Positions 45,110 to 53,188 of a DNA stretch of 64,000 bases are shown piece after piece. Under the pieces are notes generated by a model. That model was given only the letters and a program-made list of their open reading frames with translations. It was not told the DNA's origin and searched no databases. Position 1 is the stretch's first letter, and each line of letters starts with the position of its first letter. Position numbers and translations under genes: made by a program. The DNA is from Novosphingobium sediminis (GTDB lineage Bacteria > Pseudomonadota > Alphaproteobacteria > Sphingomonadales > Sphingomonadaceae): NCBI RefSeq assembly GCF_007991615.1, contig NZ_BJYR01000007.1:62001-126000 (forward strand). The letters are read 5' to 3'.

Positions 45110-46248
45110 CAGCGCAGCCCCAAACCTTTAGCGATAATTCCGCGCAGCACTTCCGGCGTGCCGCCGCGCAGCGAGAAGCTCGGGCTCGCGACGAGGATCC
45201 ACGAGAGCAGGCGCGAGAGGTCGCTCTTGCCCGCCAAATCGGCGTCCACCGCTGCCTGAACGGCGCGCGGGAGAGCCTGCTCGTAGGCATTGCCGAGGTC
45301 CTTGACGATCGCCGCCTCGACAACCGGGTCTTCGCCCGCAGCCAGCTTGGCGATGGTCGACATCGACATCTGCCGCAGCGTCCACATCTCCGCCGTCAGC
45401 CGCCCGATCAGCTGCGCCGTCGGTGCATCCGGCTCAGGCCCCATCGCATCGATCAGCGCGACGAGCAGCATGTGGCTGGAGAGATAGCGCTCCGGCCCCG
45501 AGCGTTCGAGCGCGAGTTCGGCGACGACCTGCTTCCAGCCATTGCCTTCGGTGCCCACCAGCGCGTCATGCGGCAGGAGCACGTCTTCGAAGAAGATCTC
45601 GTTGAAGTGGTGCGTGCCCGTCATGTCGATGATCGGGCGGATGGTGATCCCCGGCGTATCGAGGTCGATCATCATCTGCGAAAGGCCGGTGTGGCGCTCG
45701 CTGCCTTCCTCGGTGCGCAGCAGGGTGAGCGCAGCGTGGCTCTTGTGCGCGCCGCTGGTCCACACCTTCTGGCCGTTGATGCGCCAGCCCTCGTTGGTCT
45801 TCTTTGCCGAAGTCCGCACGCTGGCGAGGTCCGATCCCGAGCCGGGTTCGGAGAGGCCGATGCAGGCGTAGATCTCGCCGCGCGCCATGCCGGGGAGATA
45901 CTTCTCGCGCTGCGCTTCAGTGCCGTAGCGCAGGAGGAGCGGGCCCGTCTGGCGGTCAGCGATCCAGTGCAAGCCGGCGGGCGCGCCTGCCGCGAGCAGC
46001 TCTTCCAGCACGACATAGCGCTCGAGCAAGGTACGCTCGTGGCCGCCATATTGCTTGGGCCAGGTCATCCCGAGGAGCCCGGCTTGCCCGAGCGCCTTCG
46101 AGAATTCCTCGTCAAAGCTGAACCAGCAATTGGCGCGCAGCTCTACAGGCCATTTGGCTTCATACTTCGCCACCAGATCACGAACCTGCTGGCGGAGCGC
46201 GGGAATATCGCCCTCGGGGCGAAACGGATGGAGCGGGAATATTTGCAT
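45109..46248 (-). CDS. Acyl-CoA dehydrogenase family protein (long subunit)
   Basis: 379-residue acyl-CoA dehydrogenase with complete three-domain layout: N-terminal helices (GMTWPKQYGGHERTLLERYVVLEELLAAG), the middle domain with IGLSEPGSGSDLASVRT and WTSGAHKS, and the C-terminal helices ending LRGGTPEVLRGIIAKGLGL. The position often holding the catalytic Glu (YEGT) is Gly here, as in many paired enzymes. ATG 46248 has AGGG with 8-base spacing; the ATG at 46257 lies too close to it. It is divergent from an enoyl-CoA hydratase gene, consistent with one pathway. Confidence 0.92.
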   Translation of the reverse strand: MQIFPLHPFRPEGDIPALRQQVRDLVAKYEAKWPVELRANCWFSFDEEFSKALGQAGLLGMTWPKQYGGHERTLLERYVVLEELLAAGAPAGLHWIADRQTGPLLLRYGTEAQREKYLPGMARGEIYACIGLSEPGSGSDLASVRTSAKKTNEGWRINGQKVWTSGAHKSHAALTLLRTEEGSERHTGLSQMMIDLDTPGITIRPIIDMTGTHHFNEIFFEDVLLPHDALVGTEGNGWKQVVAELALERSGPERYLSSHMLLVALIDAMGPEPDAPTAQLIGRLTAEMWTLRQMSMSTIAKLAAGEDPVVEAAIVKDLGNAYEQALPRAVQAAVDADLAGKSDLSRLLSWILVASPSFSLRGGTPEVLRGIIAKGLGLR

Positions 46249-46338
46249 CGGCGGCATCCCTATGGCAGCGCGCGGACCATCGCAATCGCAAGATTGCTAG
46301 TGGAGACGCCCAGAGGGGCAATTGGGAGACTTGCCAAG

Positions 46339-47145
46339 ATGACCACCCCGTTCCTGCACGAAGAGCGCCGCGGCCGCATCGCCATCCTCACCATGGACCG
46401 CGCCGAATCGATGAACGCCATCGGCACGCTGGAGGATTGCGACAACATCGTCGACACGTTCTTCCGCCTCGGCAACGACCGCTCGGTCAGCGCCATCGTG
46501 CTGACGGGCGCAGGCCGCGCGTTCTGCACCGGCGGCAACATCAAGGGCATCCGCGATCGCAAGGGCATCGGCCCGCTCGACCAGCCCGATTCGACCGCGA
46601 CCAATTATCGCCGCGGCGTGCAGCGCGCCACGCGCGCCATGCTCGATTGCGACGTGCCGATGATCGCCGCGATCAACGGCCATGCTATTGGCCTCGGCCT
46701 TGATCTGGCCTGCGTGTGCGACATGCGCGTGGCCGCAGACAGTGCCAAGATGGCCGCCAGCTTCATCAAGGTCGGCATCATCCCCGGTGATGGCGGCGCA
46801 TGGACGCTGCAGAAGCTGATCGGCTACCCGCTCGCGGCAGAGCTGTTCCTCACCGGCCGCACGTTCGATGCGGCCTATGCCAAGTCGATCGGCCTCGTCG
46901 GCGATGTCGTTCCCGCCGAGAGCCTGATGGACAAGGCCATGGCGCTTGCCGAGGAAGTCGCCGCGAACAGCCCCCGCGCGCTGCGCCTGACGAAGCGCCT
47001 GCTGCGCGAGGCCCAGCATGGCCGCGCGGGCGATGTGCTCGAACTGTCCGCCGCGTTCCAGGCGCTGGTGCATGAAACGGCCGATCACAAGGAGGCCGTC
47101 AACGCCCTCCTCGAAAAGCGCGCGCCGGTCTTCACCGGGGACTGA
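46339..47145 (+). CDS. Enoyl-CoA hydratase-related protein (crotonase family)
   Basis: 268-residue crotonase. The first oxyanion motif is FCTGGNIKGI, the second INGHAIGLGLDLACVCDMRVAADSAKMAASFIKVGIIPGDGG. The usual Glu general base (VPEAG) is replaced by PGDGG, so the acid/base pair may differ; members with Asp here are often isomerases. Start ATG 46339 follows GGGAGA. The frame is open far upstream but not coding. Its divergent position opposite the acyl-CoA dehydrogenase pair suggests a shared control region at 46249-46338. Confidence 0.9.
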   Translation: MTTPFLHEERRGRIAILTMDRAESMNAIGTLEDCDNIVDTFFRLGNDRSVSAIVLTGAGRAFCTGGNIKGIRDRKGIGPLDQPDSTATNYRRGVQRATRAMLDCDVPMIAAINGHAIGLGLDLACVCDMRVAADSAKMAASFIKVGIIPGDGGAWTLQKLIGYPLAAELFLTGRTFDAAYAKSIGLVGDVVPAESLMDKAMALAEEVAANSPRALRLTKRLLREAQHGRAGDVLELSAAFQALVHETADHKEAVNALLEKRAPVFTGD

Positions 47146-47184
47146 GGCCGCTTGCAGCCGCCCGTCCCAACCACTCCTCTCCCG

Positions 47185-47260
47185 CTCACCCTGCGCTTGT
47201 CGAAGGGTGCTCGCGCGACCGTCCGTCGCGCCGGCATGCTTCGACAAGCTCAGCATGAGC
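47185..47260. repeat. Inverted repeat (CTTGTCGAAG / CTTCGACAAG family)
   Basis: An imperfect inverted repeat of 26-base arms (47185-47210 and 47235-47260), with the core GCTTGTCGAAG exactly mirrored as CTTCGACAAGC. This element type is frequent in sphingomonad intergenic regions. It lies between the enoyl-CoA hydratase stop and the thiL start. Confidence 0.8.
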
Positions 47261-47288
47261 AGGTGTGGGTGGAGGTAGAGGTAGCATA

Positions 47289-48176
47289 GTGGCAGGGATG
47301 ACCCCCGAAGCCGCCTTCATCGCCGCGCTGCGGGGCATCGCCTCGCACCCGGCGGCGCGCGGCCTTGCCGATGATTGCGCGGTGCTGGAACTCGGCAGGG
47401 AAACGCTGATCCTCACCCACGACATGATGGTCGAGGGCGTCCACTGGCTTGCGGGACAAGATCCGGCGGATGTTGCATGGAAGCTCCTTGCCACCAACCT
47501 GTCCGATCTTGCGGCGAAGGGTGCGGAGCCGATTGGCGTCCTCCTCGGCTACACCCTCGCCGAAGACAACAACCGCTTCATTGAAGGACTGGGCGAGGCG
47601 CTCGCACATTTCGGCGTACCGCTGCTCGGCGGCGACACGGTCCGCAGCCCCGGCGCGCAGACCGTGGGCCTCACGGCGCTGGGTCGCGCGACCTGTCAGC
47701 CCGTGCCCAGCCGCAGCGGTGCGCAGGCTGGTAACACGGTGTGGATTACCGGCCCCGTCGGCGCGGCGATGCTCGGGTTCGAGGCGCTTACCTGCGGTAA
47801 CACATCAGCCGATACATCCGCTTACCGCCGGCCCACACCGCGCCTCGCCGAAGGGTGTGCGCTCGCACCGCTCGTCACCGCGATGATGGATGTCTCGGAC
47901 GGGCTCCTGCTCGATGCATCGCGTATGGCGGAGGCGAGCAACGTCACCATCGCGCTCGATCCGGCACGAATTCCCGTTCCTGTCGGCCTGCCGAAGGACC
48001 GCTTGCGCGATGCCATCAGCTGGGGCGACGACTACGAATTGCTGTTTACCCTTCCAGTCGAAGCCGCGCCGCCGTGCCCGGCGCACTGCATCGGGAGCGT
48101 GCTCCCCGCAGGCGAAGCCCCCCTCCTCCTCGACGGCGCAGCGCCTTACGGCCAACTTGGCTACGAACATCGCTGA
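47289..48176 (+). CDS. thiL: Thiamine-phosphate kinase
   Basis: Phosphorylates thiamine monophosphate to the cofactor thiamine diphosphate. The 295 residues show ADDCAVLEL and THDMMVEGVHW in the N-terminal ATP/Mg site, ATNLSDLAAKGAEP, GGDTVRS and the later MMDVSDGLLLDASRMAEASNV, a close match to the ThiL/PurM fold signature. GDDYELLFTLP is the C-terminal signature. GTG 47289 is chosen because AGAGG lies 8 bases before it; ATG 47298, three codons in, is the alternative. It is a little shorter than E. coli ThiL (325). Confidence 0.94.
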   Translation: MAGMTPEAAFIAALRGIASHPAARGLADDCAVLELGRETLILTHDMMVEGVHWLAGQDPADVAWKLLATNLSDLAAKGAEPIGVLLGYTLAEDNNRFIEGLGEALAHFGVPLLGGDTVRSPGAQTVGLTALGRATCQPVPSRSGAQAGNTVWITGPVGAAMLGFEALTCGNTSADTSAYRRPTPRLAEGCALAPLVTAMMDVSDGLLLDASRMAEASNVTIALDPARIPVPVGLPKDRLRDAISWGDDYELLFTLPVEAAPPCPAHCIGSVLPAGEAPLLLDGAAPYGQLGYEHR

Positions 48177-48210
48177 ATTTTCACACGCAAAGGCTTGCCG
48201 TGTGAAAATT
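48176..48210. promoter_or_regulatory. Near-perfect palindrome between thiL and hppA
   Basis: A 12-base exact inverted repeat (AATTTTCACACG at 48176-48187 and its complement at 48199-48210), extended inward by four more pairs with a one-base bulge. It begins at the last base of the thiL stop and lies about 78 bases before the hppA start. There is no T-run after it, so it is not a standard terminator; it may be an operator for hppA or an mRNA structure. Confidence 0.55.
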
Positions 48211-48287
48211 ATGCACTAGCCTCCCGCCCCGACCCGCGAACGACGGGTACCGGTAAAAATGCCGGTGAAAATAAGGGGGTGTCTGAC

Positions 48288-50399
48288 GTGAGTTTGACCT
48301 TAGTAGCAATAATCCTCGGGCTCGTGGCCGTCGTGTACGGCTTCGTGACCAGCCAGCAGGTGCTCGGCGCACCCGCCGGCAACGCCCGCATGCAGGAAAT
48401 CGCCGCCGCCATTCAGGAAGGCGCGCAGGCCTACCTCAAGCGCCAGTATACCACGATCGCCATCGTCGGCGTGGTGGTTGCCGTCATCGTCGCGGCGGCG
48501 CTTGGTCCGATTTCGGCCATCGGCTTCGTCATCGGCGCGGTCCTTTCGGGCGTCGCGGGCTTCATCGGCATGAACGTGTCGGTGCGCTCGAACGTGCGCA
48601 CGGCCGCTGCCGCACAGACCGGGCTGCAGGCAGGTCTCACCCTCGCGTTCCGCGCGGGCGCCATCACCGGCATGCTCGTGGCGGGCCTCGCGCTCCTCGC
48701 GATTGCCGGGTTCTTCCACTATCTCACCGCCATTGCGGGCGAAACGGCCAACAGCCGCGTCGTCGTCACCGCGCTCACCGCGCTGGCGCTGGGCGCTTCG
48801 CTGGTGTCGATCTTCGCGCGTCTGGGCGGCGGCATCTTCACCAAGGCCGCTGACGTCGGCGCCGACCTTGTCGGCAAGGTCGAGGCCGGGATCCCGGAAG
48901 ATGATCCACGCAACCCTGCCGTGATCGCCGACAACGTGGGCGACAACGTGGGCGACTGCGCTGGCATGGCCGCCGACTTGTTCGAAACCTACGTCGTAAC
49001 CATCGGTGCGACCATGATCATGACCGCGCTGCTGGTGAAGAACGCCACCAACCTCGATGCGCTGATGGCGATCCCGCTGCTGATCGGCGGCGTCTGCATC
49101 GTCACCTCGATCATCGGCACCTATTTCGTCCGCCTCGGTTCCTCGAACAACATCATGGGCGCGATGTACAAGGGCTTCCTTGTCACCGCCGTGCTCTCGG
49201 TCCCGGCGATCTGGTTCGCCATGAGCTATGCGCTGCACGGCGACATGGAAACCGCCACGGCCTACCAGGCCTTCGGGCATGACTACGCCTTCACGGGCCG
49301 CACGCTGTTCTATGCGGGTCTCGTCGGCCTCGTGCTCACCGGCCTCATCATCTGGATCACCGAATACTACACCGGCACCAACTACCGCCCGGTGAAGTCG
49401 ATCGCCCAGGCCTCGGTAACGGGCCACGGCACCAACGTGATCCAGGGCCTTGCGATCTCGATGGAAGCCACCGCGCTTCCCTCGCTCGCCATCGTTGCCT
49501 CGATGATCATCACGTTCCAGCTCGCCGGCCCGCTCGGCATTGCCTATGGCGCCACCGCCATGCTCGCGCTTGCCGGGATGGTCGTCGCACTCGATGCTTA
49601 TGGTCCGGTGACGGACAACGCAGGCGGCATCGCCGAAATGGCTGGGCTCGACGATTCGGTCCGCGAGAAGACCGACGCGCTCGACGCTGTGGGCAACACC
49701 ACCAAGGCTGTCACCAAGGGCTACGCAATCGGTTCGGCCGGCCTCGCCGCGCTCGTGCTGTTCGCCGCCTACACGACCGACCTGCGCGAGTTCTTCCCCG
49801 CGCTGCACGTCGATTTCAGCCTTGAAAACCCCTACGTGATCGTGGGCCTGCTGCTGGGCGCGCTGCTGCCCTATCTGTTCGGCTCCATGGGCATGACCGC
49901 GGTGGGCCGCGCAGCCGGAGACGTCGTCGTCGACGTGCGCGACCAGTTCCGCAACAACCCCGGCATCATGGAAGGCACCTCGAAGCCCGACTACGCCCGC
50001 ACGGTGGACCTCGTGACGAAGGCCGCGATCAAGGAAATGATCGTTCCTTCGCTGCTTCCGGTCCTCGCTCCGATCGTGGTCTACTTCGTGATCACCTGGG
50101 TCGCGGGTGCGGAAAACGGCTTTGCCGCGCTCGGCGCGCTGCTCCTCGGCGTGATCGTCGGCGGTCTGTTCGTCGCGCTCTCGATGACCTCGGGCGGCGG
50201 CGCATGGGACAACGCCAAGAAGTACATCGAAGACGGCCACCACGGCGGCAAGGGCAGCGATGCCCACAAGGCTGCGGTGACGGGCGATACCGTGGGCGAT
50301 CCTTACAAGGACACCGCCGGCCCGGCCGTCAACCCGATGATCAAGATCACCAACATCGTCGCCCTGCTTCTGCTGGCGGCGCTGGCTGGCGGCCACTGA
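48288..50399 (+). CDS. hppA: Sodium-independent, K+-independent H+-translocating pyrophosphatase
   Basis: Membrane proton pump driven by pyrophosphate hydrolysis, 703 residues, about 16 transmembrane helices. The catalytic loops [45 protein letters not shown] and [37 protein letters not shown] are intact. Lys in [10 protein letters not shown] (near base 49704) instead of Ala marks the K+-independent class. GTG 48288 (opening [10 protein letters not shown]) is chosen because AAGGGGG lies 8 bases before it; GTG 48279 is possible. A strong terminator follows, and a palindrome precedes it. Confidence 0.96.
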   Translation: MSLTLVAIILGLVAVVYGFVTSQQVLGAPAGNARMQEIAAAIQEGAQAYLKRQYTTIAIVGVVVAVIVAAALGPISAIGFVIGAVLSGVAGFIGMNVSVRSNVRTAAAAQTGLQAGLTLAFRAGAITGMLVAGLALLAIAGFFHYLTAIAGETANSRVVVTALTALALGASLVSIFARLGGGIFTKAADVGADLVGKVEAGIPEDDPRNPAVIADNVGDNVGDCAGMAADLFETYVVTIGATMIMTALLVKNATNLDALMAIPLLIGGVCIVTSIIGTYFVRLGSSNNIMGAMYKGFLVTAVLSVPAIWFAMSYALHGDMETATAYQAFGHDYAFTGRTLFYAGLVGLVLTGLIIWITEYYTGTNYRPVKSIAQASVTGHGTNVIQGLAISMEATALPSLAIVASMIITFQLAGPLGIAYGATAMLALAGMVVALDAYGPVTDNAGGIAEMAGLDDSVREKTDALDAVGNTTKAVTKGYAIGSAGLAALVLFAAYTTDLREFFPALHVDFSLENPYVIVGLLLGALLPYLFGSMGMTAVGRAAGDVVVDVRDQFRNNPGIMEGTSKPDYARTVDLVTKAAIKEMIVPSLLPVLAPIVVYFVITWVAGAENGFAALGALLLGVIVGGLFVALSMTSGGGAWDNAKKYIEDGHHGGKGSDAHKAAVTGDTVGDPYKDTAGPAVNPMIKITNIVALLLLAALAGGH

Positions 50400-50430
50400 T
50401 CCGCCGCTGATCTGAAACAGAACCTCACGA

Positions 50431-50460
50431 AGCCCCTCCCTAACCGGAGGGGCTTTTTTT
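50431..50460 (+). terminator. Rho-independent terminator after hppA
   Basis: A 9-base perfect stem (AGCCCCTCC / GGAGGGGCT) with a 6-base loop runs straight into seven T residues. Confidence 0.95.
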
Positions 50461-50525
50461 CAGGCGCCAGGCAATCGGCGAAGAGCAATCGATAGCCCCG
50501 CTGATCCAGCAGCGATGCCGTCCCG

Positions 50526-50765
50526 TCAGATCTCGCTGATATCCACGACCGGCCGGTCCTCGCGCGTGCCGCGATAGCGCGCGTCGGGCTCGCTCTCGCC
50601 CGGCGAGATCACCACGTAGTCTTCATGCACTTCGAGCAACGTCCCCACGAACGGCATGCCCTCGAGGCTCCCCGTCACGCGGTAGCTCACCATGTCGCCC
50701 ACCTTGAAGGTGGCGGGATCGAAATTGAACTCGAACGGGCAAGACCCGTCCCCCATTCCCAGCAT
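50526..50765 (-). CDS. Small conserved protein of unknown function
   Basis: 79 residues, not recognised. The sequence is beta-rich: FEFNFDPATFKVGDMVSYRV, then GMPFVGTLLEVHEDYVVISPGE, and a charged C-terminus REDRPVVDISEI. No signal or membrane segment. ATG 50765 or ATG 50756 could start it. It lies downstream of ndk on the same strand but beyond a terminator, and is convergent with hppA. The compact Gly/Val pattern suggests a small beta-barrel, but that is only an impression. Confidence 0.65.
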   Translation of the reverse strand: MLGMGDGSCPFEFNFDPATFKVGDMVSYRVTGSLEGMPFVGTLLEVHEDYVVISPGESEPDARYRGTREDRPVVDISEI

Positions 50766-50783
50766 CGCAATATTCCCAAACGC

Positions 50784-50812
50784 AAAAGGCCGCCGGATCG
50801 CTCCGACGGCCC
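50784..50812 (-). terminator. Rho-independent terminator after ndk
   Basis: On the minus strand, a 9-base stem with one mismatch (GGCCGTCGG / CCGGCGGCC) and a 6-base loop is followed by TTTT. It lies between ndk and the small unknown gene downstream. Confidence 0.8.
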
Positions 50813-50839
50813 CTGCTATAGCAAGCTCGCGCGGCTGGA

Positions 50840-51262
50840 TCAGCCGACGATTTCTTCCGGCTTGAAGAAGTAGGCGATCTCGATCGCCGCGTTCTCGTCC
50901 GAATCCGAACCGTGGACCGAGTTCGCCTCGATCGATTCGGCCAGTTCCTTGCGGATCGTGCCCGGCTCGGCGTTGGCGGGGTTGGTCGCGCCCATGATGT
51001 CGCGGTTGCGCTGCATGGCGTTCTCGCCTTCGAGCACCTGCACGACGACCGGGCCCGAGATCATGAACTCGACGAGGTCATTGAAGAACGGACGTTCGCG
51101 GTGGACGGCGTAGAAGCCCTCGGCCTGCTCGCGCGTCATGTGGATGCGCTTCGAGGCAACGACGCGCAGGCCGGCTTCCTCGAGCATCTTGGTGACGGCG
51201 CCGGTCAGGTTGCGGCGCGTGGCATCGGGCTTGATGATCGAAAAGGTGCGGGTAACCGCCAT
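50840..51262 (-). CDS. ndk: Nucleoside-diphosphate kinase
   Basis: Transfers gamma-phosphate from ATP to NDPs, balancing nucleotide pools. The 140 residues are full length: [15 protein letters not shown] at the start, the nucleotide-binding [25 protein letters not shown], and the phospho-histidine H117 in NSVHGSDS. Start ATG 51262 has AAGGA upstream at 7 bases. It follows holC on the same strand by 87 bases and ends at its own terminator. Confidence 0.97.
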   Translation of the reverse strand: MAVTRTFSIIKPDATRRNLTGAVTKMLEEAGLRVVASKRIHMTREQAEGFYAVHRERPFFNDLVEFMISGPVVVQVLEGENAMQRNRDIMGATNPANAEPGTIRKELAESIEANSVHGSDSDENAAIEIAYFFKPEEIVG

Positions 51263-51349
51263 GGGATGTTCCTTGCGATGTTTTGGGAGAGGTTTTCGGT
51301 TGGCCGCGCCACTAGCGGGGAAATTGCTGCACCGCAAGGTTATGGGCGA

Positions 51350-51796
51350 TCACGGCCCCTCCAGCCACTTGCCGCCTTCCTGCCGCCAATACTTGCGCTC
51401 GGCCCCCTCGCGCTTGCCCAGCATACGCCATGTGCCGCGCGCGTCGTCGATCCGGTCGGGCGGAAACAGCAGGAACACGCGCTCCGCGCCGTCGAAGCCC
51501 TCGGCCATGTCCCGCCACACCCCGTCCGCCAGCGCCAGATAGCGCGCGCCGTTGGCCGGGACCGGCTCGTGCGAAAGCAGGATAGGCTGGCGCGCATCGT
51601 GTTCGCCGCCCGCGATGCCGTTGGCGAGAAAGCTTTCCGGAATGCGCGTCCACAGCGCCTCGCTGATCCGGCCGAGTTGATCGGCATCCTCGGAAACCAC
51701 CAGCAGCCGCTCGCCCGCGCCCAGCGTGCCCTGCGCCAGTCGTGGCAGCACGAGCTCCGCCGGATCGCGCGACAACTGATAGAAATCGACCCGCAC
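51350..51796 (-). CDS. holC: DNA polymerase III subunit chi
   Basis: Clamp-loader accessory protein that binds SSB, 148 residues. The HolC pattern is clear: VDFYQLSRDPAELVLPRLAQGTLGAGERLLVVSEDADQLGRISEALWT, then FLANGI, RVFLLFPPD and the C-terminal RKYWRQEGGKWLEGP. It begins at a GTG (51796), 7 bases after the M24 peptidase stop. In many alphaproteobacteria holC follows pepA; here a DUF2256 gene and an M24 peptidase gene lie between them. Confidence 0.93.
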   Translation of the reverse strand: MRVDFYQLSRDPAELVLPRLAQGTLGAGERLLVVSEDADQLGRISEALWTRIPESFLANGIAGGEHDARQPILLSHEPVPANGARYLALADGVWRDMAEGFDGAERVFLLFPPDRIDDARGTWRMLGKREGAERKYWRQEGGKWLEGP

Positions 51797-51803
51797 CGCG
51801 CCC

Positions 51804-53036
51804 TCAGATCGGATCGTCGAGCGAGCGGGCGAGCGGCGTGAAGCTCTGCGGACCTGCCTCGGTCATCACCCAGCAGTCCTCCAGCCGCATCCCGAACTCA
51901 CCCGGAATGTAGATCCCCGGCTCGTTGGAAAAGCACATGCCGGCGGCGAGCGGCGTGTGATCGCTGCCGACGAGGTAGGGGCTCTCATGCCCGTCCATGC
52001 CGATGCCGTGGCCGGCCCGGTGCGGCAGGCCGGGCAGCGCGAAGCCCGGTCCCCAGCCTTCGCGCTCGTAAAACCGCCGCACTGCGGCATCGAGCTCGCT
52101 GACCGGCGTGCCGATCTTCGCCGCGCCAAACACCATGTCCTGCCCGCGCCGGATCGTGCCCCACACCTTGCGCTGCCGCGCGGTCGGTTCACCGAACACG
52201 AACGTGCGCGAAATGTCGGACTGGTAGCCTTCGACAATGCAGCCGCAGTCCATCAGCACGACCGAGCCTTCGTGCACCGTCTGCGGCTGGTGCGAGCCAT
52301 GCGGATAGGCGCTGGCCTCGTTCAGCAGCACCAGCGCGAAGTCGCTTTCCGCGCCCATCCGCACTGTGGCCTTCTCGATCAGCGCGCCAATGTCGCTTGC
52401 TGTCATGCCCGGCCGCACCGCCGCGCGAGCCTCGCGCATCGCCGCCAGCGTGATCGTGTTGGCATGCTTCATCAGCGCCTGTTCGGCAGGCGATTTGATC
52501 TGCCGGCAGGCATCGACCAGCGCCGCGCCGGAAACGACCTCAAACTGCCCTTCGCGCAGTACCCCTTCGGTGATGAAGGCGCGTGTGGTCTGCTCCACGG
52601 CAATGCTGCCCTTGCGGCCCTTCAGCGCATCGGAGATCAGCGCAAAGGGATTGGCGTCTTCATGCCAGGTCCGCACGTCCGCCGGGATGGCCAGCGTCTC
52701 GCGCACCGAAGGCGCTTCGAAGAACGGGGTGACGACGATCGGCTGGCCAGCGGCCGGGATGACGGCGGCCGTGATCCGCTCCGACCGCGACCAGCGGATA
52801 CCGGTGAAATAAGTCAGGCTGCTGCCGCTCTCGACGAGCAGTGCGGCAAGACCCTGCCCCTGCAGCAGGCCCTGCAGCTTGGCCACACGTGCCATGCGCT
52901 CTGCGCGGGTGATCGGCGCCACCTCGTCGGCAAAGTGGCCGAAGGGCGGCGGCAGTGCGCGCAGCGGTGCGGCAAGCGCGGCCATGCCGCCCGCTCCCGC
53001 CGCCAGCATTCCGCGCCGAGATAGTCCGGTGGTCAC
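51804..53036 (-). CDS. M24 family metallopeptidase (Xaa-Pro peptidase), Tat-exported
   Basis: 410-residue aminopeptidase P-like enzyme. The N-terminus has a twin-arginine signal, [19 protein letters not shown], fitting export by the tatABC system in this window. The creatinase N-terminal domain precedes a pita-bread domain with all metal ligands: LMDCG and SDISRTF (two Asp), HRAGHGIG (His), NEPGIY and RLEDC (two Glu). GTG 53036 overlaps the DUF2256 stop (GTGA) and has GGGGA 7 bases upstream; the longer frame start at 53093 would read through that gene. Confidence 0.92.
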   Translation of the reverse strand: MTTGLSRRGMLAAGAGGMAALAAPLRALPPPFGHFADEVAPITRAERMARVAKLQGLLQGQGLAALLVESGSSLTYFTGIRWSRSERITAAVIPAAGQPIVVTPFFEAPSVRETLAIPADVRTWHEDANPFALISDALKGRKGSIAVEQTTRAFITEGVLREGQFEVVSGAALVDACRQIKSPAEQALMKHANTITLAAMREARAAVRPGMTASDIGALIEKATVRMGAESDFALVLLNEASAYPHGSHQPQTVHEGSVVLMDCGCIVEGYQSDISRTFVFGEPTARQRKVWGTIRRGQDMVFGAAKIGTPVSELDAAVRRFYEREGWGPGFALPGLPHRAGHGIGMDGHESPYLVGSDHTPLAAGMCFSNEPGIYIPGEFGMRLEDCWVMTEAGPQSFTPLARSLDDPI

Positions 53037-53185
53037 GCGCTTTTCCCCTTCCCCATCCGGCAGCGGTCGGAACAATACTTCACATTGTCCCAATCACGCT
53101 CCCACTTCTTGCGCCAGGTGAAGGGGAGGCCGCAAGACGCGCAGACTTTCGTCGGCAGGTCCGCCTTGCGGCGCATCTTGGGCAC
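53033..53185 (-). CDS. DUF2256 domain-containing protein
   Basis: A 50-residue protein read directly from the minus strand, too short for many gene finders. The DUF2256 pattern is complete: [11 protein letters not shown], then [23 protein letters not shown], with four cysteines (CxxC...CxxxC) likely to bind zinc. Start GTG 53185 is preceded by GGAAG at 8 bases; ATG 53176 is also possible. It begins 3 bases after the pepA stop and its own stop overlaps the M24 peptidase start. No function is known for this family. Confidence 0.88.
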   Translation of the reverse strand: MPKMRRKADLPTKVCASCGLPFTWRKKWERDWDNVKYCSDRCRMGKGKSA

Positions 53186-53188
53186 GTA

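Noticed and set aside
48300..50396. 698-codon open frame antisense to almost the whole of hppA
   Set aside because: The hppA reading shows full family motifs; the antisense product is a His/Arg/Asp-rich low-complexity sequence, a known artefact of high third-position GC.
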